From contig CALBNV010000002.1 in the NCBI GenBank assembly GCA_937896895.1, positions 1-12,561 of the forward strand: 12,561 nucleotides of DNA, written 5' to 3'. How positions within the stretch are numbered: position 1 is the first letter of the stretch; every line of letters begins with the position of its first letter. The notes beneath the pieces are model-generated. The model was not told the origin of the DNA, ran no database searches, and saw only the letters and a list, made by a program, of their open reading frames with translations. The position numbers and the translations under genes were made by a program. Shown here piece after piece: positions 7,105-12,561 of this stretch. This DNA comes from an uncultured Bacteroidales bacterium. Lineage in GTDB: Bacteria; Bacteroidota; Bacteroidia; Bacteroidales; F082.

Positions 7105-8331
7105 TTATTTGATTTTTAACAGTTCCAACAATTTTTCAGCAGTAGCTTGTATTGCTGGCACAGCAACCGAATTTCCAAATTGTTTGTATGCAGAGGCATC
7201 TGCGACAACAATTTTGAAATCATCTGGAAAACCTTGAAGACGAGCCCATTCCCTTGGTGTCATTTTTCTCCATCCATCATGATTGATCTCGCCTTTAATA
7301 TGGGTGACTGGTGTGAAATCTTGTAATCTGTCATCTATTACTATATTACGTTCACGTCCCATACCACCAACAACAATTGCATTCGCAATACCATCATCTG
7401 GAATAATCTCATAACCAAAACCATTACCCTTGCTCTCATGACGTTTTTTATGAGCAACCAAAGTTTGCTGATATGTTGTTGACAAATAATACTTTGACGA
7501 TACAACATCCTTCTCACGAATATCAATAAAACGTTTTGTGGTGTCTGTTGGAGCAGGGTAGCTATTTTGAATAACATCCTTTGTTATGCCAAACTCTTGT
7601 GCTATATCTTTTCTAACTCCTATGATATAAACTCGTTCGCGATGTTGTGGGACACCAAAATTCATGGCATTAACAATCTTGGGGTCATTAGCTATAATAT
7701 ATCCAACTTCGTCAAGTGTTTGTTTAATAACCTCAAATGTCCTGCCTTTATCATGAATCTTCAGCCCCTTCACATTCTCCAAAAAAATACCTTTTGGTTG
7801 TTTGCGTCGCAAAATCTCCGCGACATCAAAAAACAAAGTTCCTCTTGTTTCTTCAAATCCCCGTTTTTTACCAGCTAAAGAAAATGCTTGACAAGGGAAA
7901 CCAGCACAAAGTATATCAAAATCATCAGGAATATAACCTTTAATTCGTTCTTTTGTTATGTCTCCAAATGGCACCTCACCGAAATTTTCATAATAAGTCT
8001 TTTGTGCTTGTTCATCCCATTCTGAAGAATAAACACATTCCCCTCCTAAATTTTGCATTGCTACGCGAAACCCGCCAATACCAGCAAATAAATCAATAAA
8101 CTTAAATTTTGGATTTTCAGGTTTTGGAAATGGAAATTGCTGATCAAATAAAGAATATGAATATGGTGCCTGCGTCTCTTCAAAAATTCCATGAGTTAAA
8201 ACGACGTGCCTGTGGGTAACAATTGACATGCGTTCATTAACTGGAAGATCTTCATACTTTGATAGTTGGTTTACGCATGTTTTTAATCTATCCCAATTTG
8301 AGATTAATTTATTTGTATCTTTCTTTCCCAT
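7105..8331 (-). CDS. DNA (cytosine-5-)-methyltransferase of a type II RM system
   Basis: A 408-residue C5-cytosine methyltransferase that uses S-adenosylmethionine. All main motifs are in order: motif I DLFAGIGGF (80-88), motif IV with catalytic Cys147 (GFPCQAFSLAG), motif VI FLENVKG (183-189, Glu185), motif VIII QHRERVYIIG (229-238), motif IX around MTPREWARLQGFPD (357-370) and motif X KQFGNSVAVP (383-392). The target-recognition region lies between motifs VIII and IX (about 240-350) and contains KGNGFGYEI and VVGGMGRERN; I cannot derive the recognition sequence from it. An N-terminal extension of about 78 residues precedes motif I. Being first in the operon, the methyltransferase is made ahead of the nuclease. 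The AT-rich composition contrasts with both flanks and suggests horizontal acquisition. Confidence 0.96.
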   Translation of the reverse strand: MGKKDTNKLISNWDRLKTCVNQLSKYEDLPVNERMSIVTHRHVVLTHGIFEETQAPYSYSLFDQQFPFPKPENPKFKFIDLFAGIGGFRVAMQNLGGECVYSSEWDEQAQKTYYENFGEVPFGDITKERIKGYIPDDFDILCAGFPCQAFSLAGKKRGFEETRGTLFFDVAEILRRKQPKGIFLENVKGLKIHDKGRTFEVIKQTLDEVGYIIANDPKIVNAMNFGVPQHRERVYIIGVRKDIAQEFGITKDVIQNSYPAPTDTTKRFIDIREKDVVSSKYYLSTTYQQTLVAHKKRHESKGNGFGYEIIPDDGIANAIVVGGMGRERNIVIDDRLQDFTPVTHIKGEINHDGWRKMTPREWARLQGFPDDFKIVVADASAYKQFGNSVAVPAIQATAEKLLELLKIK

Positions 8332-8352
8332 ATTTGATTAATAAACAATAAA

Positions 8353-8369
8353 AGCAAATTTCTTTTGCT
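8353..8369. promoter_or_regulatory. Inverted repeat in the methyltransferase leader
   Basis: AGCAAA (8353-8358) and TTTGCT (8364-8369) form a perfect 6-bp inverted repeat with a 5-bp spacer. It lies between the presumed -7 box (8380-8387, minus) and the methyltransferase ATG at 8331. It could be an operator or a small mRNA hairpin; no regulator gene is next to it. Confidence 0.35.
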
Positions 8370-8379
8370 ATAAGATATG

Positions 8380-8408
8380 CAAAAATACATTATTTTACCC
8401 AAAACAAA
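8380..8408 (-). promoter_or_regulatory. Promoter of the RM operon
   Basis: On the minus strand the -7 box reads TATTTTTG (8387 to 8380), an exact match to TAnnTTTG. Upstream are two TTTG copies; the one at 8408-8405 is 17 nt away, slightly shorter than the usual spacing. The predicted leader is about 40 nt and includes the inverted repeat at 8353-8369. Confidence 0.5.
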
Positions 8409-8473
8409 ACAACTATTTTTTATTTTTTACCAACAAAAAACATCTATCCCCATCTGTTTTGATAAGTTTTTTC

Positions 8474-8481
8474 TATCTTTG
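8474..8481 (+). promoter_or_regulatory. -7 box for crcB
   Basis: TATCTTTG matches TAnnTTTG exactly and lies 21 nt before the crcB ATG, giving a leader of roughly 16 nt. The nearest TTTG upstream (8458-8461) is only 12 nt away, so the -33 element is weak. Such a short leader leaves no space for a fluoride riboswitch, which often precedes crcB in other bacteria. Confidence 0.5.
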
Positions 8482-8502
8482 CCGCATTAATTTGTGAAAA
8501 CA

Positions 8503-8874
8503 ATGCTCAAAAACATTCTTCTCGTCTTCCTCGGCGGCGGCTTCGGCTGCACGGGGAGGTATTTGGTCTCACAACTTCTGTCAAAATACAAGGACGGCCT
8601 CAACGGTTTCCCCATTCACACAATGACCGCCAACTTCCTCGGCTGTTTCTGTATCGGGTTGATTATCGGATATTTGAGTAAAAACCCAAATAACACAATA
8701 CAACTGCTGCTCGTCACAGGATTCTGCGGCGGCTTCACCACTTTCTCGACTTTCTCTTCTGAGGTGCTGAGGCTTTTTCAGGGAGGACAAACAGGAATGG
8801 CGGTGTTTTACATTGGAATCTCACTCGTGGTCTGCATCGCCGCAACGCTCATCGGCACGCTGATAATGAAGTAG
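8503..8874 (+). CDS. crcB: Fluoride channel CrcB/Fluc
   Basis: A 123-residue inner-membrane protein with four transmembrane helices, which as an antiparallel dimer lets fluoride leave the cell. Signature features are GGGFGCTGRY (11-20), the pore asparagine Asn44 in TANFLGCFCIG, and GFCGGFTTFSTFSSE (73-87), which carries the central Na+-site turn and the two pore phenylalanines (Phe81, Phe84). Length is normal for the single-domain form. The ATG at 8503 gives the usual MLK start; a GTG at 8494 would add three residues. The gene lies just outside the AT-rich RM block and its composition returns to that of the flanks. Its stop is 2 nt from the stop of the convergent flavodiiron gene. Confidence 0.95.
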   Translation: MLKNILLVFLGGGFGCTGRYLVSQLLSKYKDGLNGFPIHTMTANFLGCFCIGLIIGYLSKNPNNTIQLLLVTGFCGGFTTFSTFSSEVLRLFQGGQTGMAVFYIGISLVVCIAATLIGTLIMK

Positions 8875-8876
8875 TT

Positions 8877-10061
8877 CTATTTCACCGCTTCTCCAATCTC
8901 CTTGCCGAGGTTGTACAATTTCTCGATGTCTTCGGCTCTGATCGGGGCGCCTTTCACCTCGACGTTCTCGCCGATGACGTTCCATCTGCAGCTCTCGGCT
9001 GTCTCTTTCAACACCTTCAATCCGCCGCCGCTCCATGTCGCGCCGCCGAACAAACCATAAATTTTGTTCTGCGGTTTGAACTCGGCGAGTTCGTGAAGAA
9101 GAAGCGTCATGTTCGGGAAGATACTGCCGTAATGCGAGCAGGCACCGAGCACGACACCTTTGTATTTCCAGATGTCACTGATAATGAATGAGGTTTCTGT
9201 CTTTGAAACGTCATAAACCTTAATATCCTTGACGCCGGCTTCCGCCACGCCGCGGGCGATGATGTCGGCCATGCGACCCGTGTTGCCGTACATCGAGCCA
9301 TAGACGATGACGGCGCCTTCCCTGCTGTCGTGCTTGCTCCATGCCACGTAACGGTCAAGGACCCAGGCGAGGTCCGTTCTCCAGATGAGACCGTGCGACG
9401 GCGCTATCATCTTGATATCCAGCGGACCGACTTTCTGAATCGCCTTCAATGCCGAGACAGCGACTTTGCCGACGATGTTGGCGTAGTAACGGCGCATGTC
9501 GTCTTCATAGAAATCAAGATTCGCCTCGTCGTCGAAGATGCAGCCGTTCAACGCGCCGAAGCCGCCGAAAGCGTCGTTGGAGAAAACAATTTTCGTCGTC
9601 TGTTCGTATGTCACCATCGACTCCGGCCAGTGACACATCGGGGTGGTGAAAAACTGGAACGTGTGTTTTCCGGTGTTCAGCGTCTCGCCGTCAGCGACGA
9701 TTTTCTTGTTAGCTATCGGACCGTAATAATTCTCCAATGGCCCAAAAGTCCTGGCGTTGCCGATGACCGTCACTTCCGGCCACTCTCTGATGACGGCGCC
9801 GACGGAGCCGCTGTGGTCAGGCTCGTCGTGGTTCACCACAAGATAATCGACTTTGCGGTCGCCGATGATGTTCTTGATCTGGCAAAGATACTGCGCCATG
9901 AAGCCTGACTCGACAGGGTCGATGAGCGTAACCTTTTCGTCAACAATAAGATATGAGTTATATGAAACGCCATTCGGCAGTTCCATGTGGTTTTCAAAAA
10001 GTTCCGTGCGGCGGTCGTTGACACCGACATAAAAAATGTTTTCAGCTAAATTGATATTCAT
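8877..10061 (-). CDS. fprA: FprA-type flavodiiron protein (O2/NO reductase)
   Basis: A 394-residue A-type flavoprotein that reduces oxygen to water and/or nitric oxide to N2O in the cytoplasm with electrons from rubredoxin. The N-terminal metallo-beta-lactamase-like domain (about 1-245) keeps all diiron ligands: His78, Glu80, Asp82 and His83 (NHDEPDHSG), His144 (MCHWPES), Asp163 (SNDAFGG) and His223 (PSHGLIWR). The C-terminal flavodoxin domain binds FMN through GSMYGNTG (255-262). Length is standard for the minimal two-domain class. It is last in an operon with a flavin reductase-rubredoxin fusion (11-nt gap) and a rubredoxin, the electron donors such enzymes need. In Moorella thermoacetica an FprA works with a comparable high-molecular-weight rubredoxin. 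Preference for O2 or NO cannot be read from sequence. Confidence 0.95.
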   Translation of the reverse strand: MNINLAENIFYVGVNDRRTELFENHMELPNGVSYNSYLIVDEKVTLIDPVESGFMAQYLCQIKNIIGDRKVDYLVVNHDEPDHSGSVGAVIREWPEVTVIGNARTFGPLENYYGPIANKKIVADGETLNTGKHTFQFFTTPMCHWPESMVTYEQTTKIVFSNDAFGGFGALNGCIFDDEANLDFYEDDMRRYYANIVGKVAVSALKAIQKVGPLDIKMIAPSHGLIWRTDLAWVLDRYVAWSKHDSREGAVIVYGSMYGNTGRMADIIARGVAEAGVKDIKVYDVSKTETSFIISDIWKYKGVVLGACSHYGSIFPNMTLLLHELAEFKPQNKIYGLFGGATWSGGGLKVLKETAESCRWNVIGENVEVKGAPIRAEDIEKLYNLGKEIGEAVK

Positions 10062-10072
10062 TTTGTTATTTT

Positions 10073-10675
10073 CTATTCTTTTCTGTCAAAGGCTTCTTTG
10101 CCATGCTTGCAAATCGGACAGATGAAGTCGTCAGGAAGCGGGTCGCCCTCATAGACATAACCGCAGATGCGACACACCCAGCAGCCTTTCTTAACCTCTT
10201 TTTTCGGCTTGATGTTTTTCTGATAATAGTCGTAAGTCACAGAATCATTATCATTAAACAATTGAGCATCAATAATATCCGCAATAAACATCGTATGAGT
10301 TCCAAGGTCAATGGTATTAACCACGTGACAAGCATAATATGCGTTGATGTATTTCGGAAGATACAAGACGTTGTTCACCGCACGGAGTTCCTCCTTGCAG
10401 TCGGCGAATTTATCAACGTTTCTTCCTGACTGAAAGCCAAAATGCCTGAACACCTCAAACGGAGTCTCGGTGGTCAGCACATTGACATTAAACACGCACG
10501 AGTCAAGAATGAGATCGTGCGTGTGGTTGTTTTTGTTCACGACAATCGAGAGACGAAGCGGGTTGTCCGTCACCTGCTGCACCGTGTTGATTATGCAGCC
10601 GTTGTCTTCATTGTCGTAGTTTGTCGTCAGGACATACAAACCATATCCAATTTTGAAAAGGGCTTTTGTGTCCAT
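10073..10675 (-). CDS. hrb: Flavin reductase-rubredoxin fusion (Hrb-like)
   Basis: A 200-residue fusion. Residues 1 to about 155 are a flavin-reductase-like FMN-binding split barrel (start MDTKALFKIGYGLYVLTT, then INTVQQVTDNPLRLSIVVNK). Residues 164-200 are a compact rubredoxin domain with iron ligands Cys168, Cys171, Cys186 and Cys189 (VCRICGYVYEG ... FICPICKHG). The cysteine pairs are 15 residues apart, as in rubrerythrin tails, shorter than the 30 in the separate rubredoxin upstream. This matches the high-molecular-weight rubredoxin of Moorella, which takes electrons from NADH and passes them to flavodiiron protein. The gene sits between rubredoxin (15-nt gap) and fprA (11-nt gap) in one operon. 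The NAD(P)H-oxidising step is inferred from the family. Confidence 0.9.
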   Translation of the reverse strand: MDTKALFKIGYGLYVLTTNYDNEDNGCIINTVQQVTDNPLRLSIVVNKNNHTHDLILDSCVFNVNVLTTETPFEVFRHFGFQSGRNVDKFADCKEELRAVNNVLYLPKYINAYYACHVVNTIDLGTHTMFIADIIDAQLFNDNDSVTYDYYQKNIKPKKEVKKGCWVCRICGYVYEGDPLPDDFICPICKHGKEAFDRKE

Positions 10676-10690
10676 AATGCATTGATTTAC

Positions 10691-10849
10691 TTATTCTTTT
10701 GAAAATTGATCTTTGCCTACGCCGCAAAGCGGGCAACTCCAGTCTTCAGGCAATTTCTCAAAAGGCGTCCCTGGTGCGATACCGTTGTCCGGATCGCCGA
10801 TTTGCGGGTCATAAACATAACCGCAGACATCACATACGTACTTTTCCAT
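10691..10849 (-). CDS. rub: Rubredoxin
   Basis: A complete 52-residue rubredoxin, a one-iron electron carrier. Ligands are Cys6 and Cys9 (YVCDVCGYVYDP) and Cys39 and Cys42 (WSCPLCGVGKDQF), with the usual GDPDNGIAPGTPFEKLPEDW between, so it is a classical type with all aromatic core residues. The start ATG is at 10849 and the stop TAA at 10691-10693. It is the first gene of the operon leading into the flavin reductase-rubredoxin fusion and the flavodiiron protein, and is the likely direct electron donor to the latter or a parallel carrier. The 195 bp upstream (10850-11044) is AT-rich and shared with the divergent rluB-like gene; only a weak -7 match (10872-10879, one mismatch) is visible for this operon. 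Confidence 0.96.
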   Translation of the reverse strand: MEKYVCDVCGYVYDPQIGDPDNGIAPGTPFEKLPEDWSCPLCGVGKDQFSKE

Positions 10850-10999
10850 AATTTTAAATTTTAAATGTTTTCAATTGTATCAACATCTTTCGATATAAAA
10901 ATGTTCGCGTAATTAATCAATATTTTTGAATGCCTTCCAGAACTTTCATCATTGTTGATAACTTGTTAAAAAACATTACAATCGTATCGTAAAAAGTCG

Positions 11000-11007
11000 T
11001 ACTTTTG
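11000..11007 (+). promoter_or_regulatory. -7 box for the rluB-like gene
   Basis: TACTTTTG matches TAnnTTTG exactly, 37 nt upstream of the ATG at 11045. No clear TTTG is present at -33. The AT-rich leader downstream lacks a Shine-Dalgarno sequence, as is usual in Bacteroidota. Confidence 0.5.
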
Positions 11008-11044
11008 CAGCCCGAATTTAATTTACATATTTAATAATAAAAAA

Positions 11045-12370
11045 ATGAATTACGAAGAAAGAGATGGCAAACGTCAGCACGTTGCCAGAAAGAAGACTGC
11101 CGAAGTGAGAAGATTCAGTGATGAGAGATTAGAGCAGTTTGAAATGGAAAAATCTCGCCGTGAGGGCGATGATTTCGCAGATGACAGAAGGTCGGAGAGA
11201 AGATCTTCGGGAGAAAGACGCAGCTTCGGACGTCGCGATGACGACCGTGGTGAACGCAGAGGCTTTGGCCGTCGCGATGACGACCGTGGTGAACGCAGAG
11301 GCTTCGGACGTCGCGATGACGACCGCGGTGAACGCAGAGGCTTTGGACGTCGCGATGATGACCGTGGTGAACGCAGATCATTCGGACGTCGCGATGACGA
11401 CCGCGGTGAACGCAGAGGCTTTGGCCGTCGCGATGACGACCGCAGCGAACGCAGAGGCTTCGGACGTCGCGATGACGACCGTGGTGAACGCAGAGGCTTC
11501 GGACGTCGCGATGATGACCGTGGTGAACGCAGAGGCTTCGGACGTCGCGATGATGACCGCCGTGGTGGCAGGTTTGACCGTGGCGAACGTCCGACAGGTG
11601 GTCGCAAAGGTTACAGAAGAGAGAAAGACCCGGAGTTCGACCGTCCGAAAGCGACAGGCGAAATCCGTCTCAACAAATACCTCGCCGACTCAGGCGTGTG
11701 CTCGCGTCGTGAGGCCGACGACCTCATCCTCGCCGGTGCAGTGTCGGTGAACGGTGAAGTCGTGACAGAACTCGGCACAAAGGTGAAAACAACTGACAAA
11801 GTCGTATATGGCGGCCAGACACTGAACCGTGAGAAACTGCGTTATGTGCTTCTCAACAAGCCGAAAGGAGTCATCACCACATCAGACGACCCGTATGAAC
11901 GTCACACCGTGATGGAACTCGTCGAAGGCGCATGCGAGGAACGCATCTACCCCGTCGGACGTCTCGACCGTAACACCCTCGGCCTGCTGCTCCTCACCAA
12001 CGACGGCGACCTCGCCAAGACTCTGACACATCCGAGCCATGAAGTGGAGAAACTCTACCACGTGGTGCTCGATAAGCCTTTGTCACAAGAGGATTTCGAG
12101 AAAATCCAGAACGGCATTGAGCTTGAAGACGGACCGATACAAGTTGACAAGATCGACTACGTCATCGATGACCCGACAATGCATGAGGTCGGAGTGCAGA
12201 TCCATTCAGGCCGTAACCACATAGTGCGCCGCATATTCGAAAGTCTCGGCTATGAAATCATGAAACTCGACAGAGTCATGCTCGCAGGTCTTACAAAACA
12301 CAACCTGCCGCGCGGCCAGTGGAGATTCCTCACAAGCGCCGAGATAAGCATGCTCAAACGCATACAATAA
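11045..12370 (+). CDS. rluB: 23S rRNA pseudouridine synthase, RluB/RsuA type, with repeat-rich N-terminus
   Basis: A 441-residue pseudouridine synthase that isomerises a uridine in rRNA. Residues 1-205 are a charged, probably disordered extension rich in Arg, Asp, Glu and Gly. An S4 RNA-binding domain follows (207-254, IRLNKYLADSGVCSRREAD), then the catalytic domain with GRLDRNTLGLLLLTNDG (305-321), where Asp308 is the nucleophile, and a late IHSGRNHIVRRIFE (386-399). The combination of S4 and RsuA-type catalytic domain fits RluB (23S) better than RluA; RsuA or RluF cannot be excluded. The extension nearly doubles the size over E. coli RluB; Arg-rich heads are common in Bacteroidota homologues and may bind RNA. 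It is transcribed divergently from the rubredoxin operon. Confidence 0.92.
   Translation: MNYEERDGKRQHVARKKTAEVRRFSDERLEQFEMEKSRREGDDFADDRRSERRSSGERRSFGRRDDDRGERRGFGRRDDDRGERRGFGRRDDDRGERRGFGRRDDDRGERRSFGRRDDDRGERRGFGRRDDDRSERRGFGRRDDDRGERRGFGRRDDDRGERRGFGRRDDDRRGGRFDRGERPTGGRKGYRREKDPEFDRPKATGEIRLNKYLADSGVCSRREADDLILAGAVSVNGEVVTELGTKVKTTDKVVYGGQTLNREKLRYVLLNKPKGVITTSDDPYERHTVMELVEGACEERIYPVGRLDRNTLGLLLLTNDGDLAKTLTHPSHEVEKLYHVVLDKPLSQEDFEKIQNGIELEDGPIQVDKIDYVIDDPTMHEVGVQIHSGRNHIVRRIFESLGYEIMKLDRVMLAGLTKHNLPRGQWRFLTSAEISMLKRIQ
11231..11542 (+). repeat. Eight 39-bp tandem repeats inside the rluB-like gene
   Basis: Eight in-frame copies of a 39-bp unit encode RRDDDRGERRGFG (residues 63-166), followed by a partial ninth (RRDDDRRGGRF). 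Copies 4 and 6 each have one changed residue (Gly to Ser), and copies differ at a few silent positions (GAC/GAT, GGC/TTT-type codons). The near identity at DNA level points to recent expansion or homogenisation and predicts copy-number differences between strains. The repeat also keeps the complementary strand open for 177 codons (11074-11607), which is a by-product. Confidence 0.93.
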
Positions 12371-12371
12371 G

Positions 12372-12444
12372 TGTTGAGAGTGAAATGTTGAGAGTGAAGT
12401 CGTTAAAAAACTCCACTCTCAACTCTCAAAACTCCACACTCTTA
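12372..12444. repeat. Direct and inverted repeat cluster, possible transcription terminator
   Basis: The 13-bp sequence TGTTGAGAGTGAA occurs twice (12372-12384 and 12386-12398). Its core pairs with CACTCTCAAC at 12414-12423: 12387-12396/12414-12423 is a perfect 10-bp stem with a 17-nt loop that can close by 3 further pairs. More ACTC-rich copies run on to 12441. It sits 1 nt after the rluB stop, so a role in ending that transcript is plausible, but no T-run follows on either strand. Confidence 0.55.
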
Positions 12445-12457
12445 AAAAACATATAAC

Positions 12458-12561
12458 ATGAAAAAACTGTTGCTGACATTTCTCCTCTCCGCTGCATTAT
12501 CCGCTCACGCCGGCGTGACCGACACAATCAAGGTGATGCAGTATAACCTGCTCAACTACGG
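12458..12561 (+). CDS. Secreted endonuclease/exonuclease/phosphatase-family protein, N-terminal fragment
   Basis: The first 34 codons of a gene that runs off the right edge. Residues 1-18 are a clear signal peptide (MKKLLLTFLLSAALSAHA). The mature part begins GVTDTIKVMQYNLLNYG, which resembles the first strand of the endonuclease/exonuclease/phosphatase fold (the MxYNL[L/N] motif with the metal-site Asn). Exported members in Bacteroidota are nucleases or phosphodiesterases, sometimes with a lamin-tail or T9SS sorting domain at the end. The assignment rests on a very short stretch. It follows the repeat cluster after the rluB-like gene with an AT-rich gap. Confidence 0.68.
   Translation, partial: MKKLLLTFLLSAALSAHAGVTDTIKVMQYNLLNY

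Noticed and set aside
5561..8331. Phage-defence island beyond a simple RM pair
   Set aside because: No additional nuclease, helicase, ATPase, toxin or controller gene is present within the AT-rich block; both remaining edges lead directly into housekeeping genes.
8482..8502. Fluoride riboswitch upstream of crcB
   Set aside because: Only about 16 nt separate the predicted transcript start from the ATG, too short for the riboswitch fold, and its conserved sequence is not seen.
9330..9908. 192-codon plus-strand open frame
   Set aside because: Antisense to the flavodiiron gene whose diiron ligands are all intact; no family features.
11074..11607. Long minus-strand open frame encoding an Arg/Ser/Pro-rich repeat protein
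   Set aside because: It is the complement of the 39-bp repeats in the rluB-like gene; the repeat phase keeps it open, and it has no promoter or homology of its own.

Overview
The window looks like a piece of a Bacteroidales (Bacteroidota) chromosome, probably from an anaerobic gut-type organism. Upstream boxes fit the Bacteroidota sigma factor pattern TTTG-N19-TAnnTTTG, and clear Shine-Dalgarno sequences are missing. The gene content also fits: a FucP-type permease, a two-repeat PepSY-like secreted protein, an RluB with a long Arg/Asp/Gly-rich head, an iron-type superoxide dismutase and a flavodiiron protein with rubredoxins. No tRNA, rRNA, CRISPR array or transposase was seen.

Layout. 1-507 is the 3' end of a fucP-like permease, convergent with an lplA-like lipoate-protein ligase (504-1484, minus). 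1485-1750 holds divergent promoters and a densely foldable leader in front of an outer-membrane phospholipase A-like gene (1751-2563). A D-2-hydroxyacid dehydrogenase follows 11 nt later (2575-3495). Next are a secreted PepSY-like protein (3558-3989) and a DMT/EamA transporter (4032-4931), whose end overlaps the end of convergent sodB (4885-5481, minus) by 47 bp.

From about 5560 to 8480 base composition drops sharply to AT-rich. This block is a two-gene type II restriction-modification operon on the minus strand: a DNA cytosine-5 methyltransferase (8331 to 7105), then 2 nt later a 513-aa presumed restriction endonuclease (7102 to 5561). The endonuclease appears to be an internal tandem duplication in which only the second copy keeps a nuclease-like motif; this is the most unusual protein here.

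After the block come crcB (8503-8874, fluoride channel) and, convergent with it, a minus-strand operon of rubredoxin (10849-10691), a flavin reductase-rubredoxin fusion (10675-10073) and an FprA-type flavodiiron protein (10061-8877). The three products can form an electron chain that reduces oxygen or nitric oxide to harmless products; with sodB nearby, this gives an oxygen-defence neighbourhood interrupted by the restriction-modification island.

The right end holds an rluB-like pseudouridine synthase (11045-12370) whose N-terminal extension contains eight near-identical 39-bp repeats. A short direct/inverted repeat cluster follows, then the first 34 codons of a secreted endonuclease/exonuclease/phosphatase-family protein (12458 to the edge).
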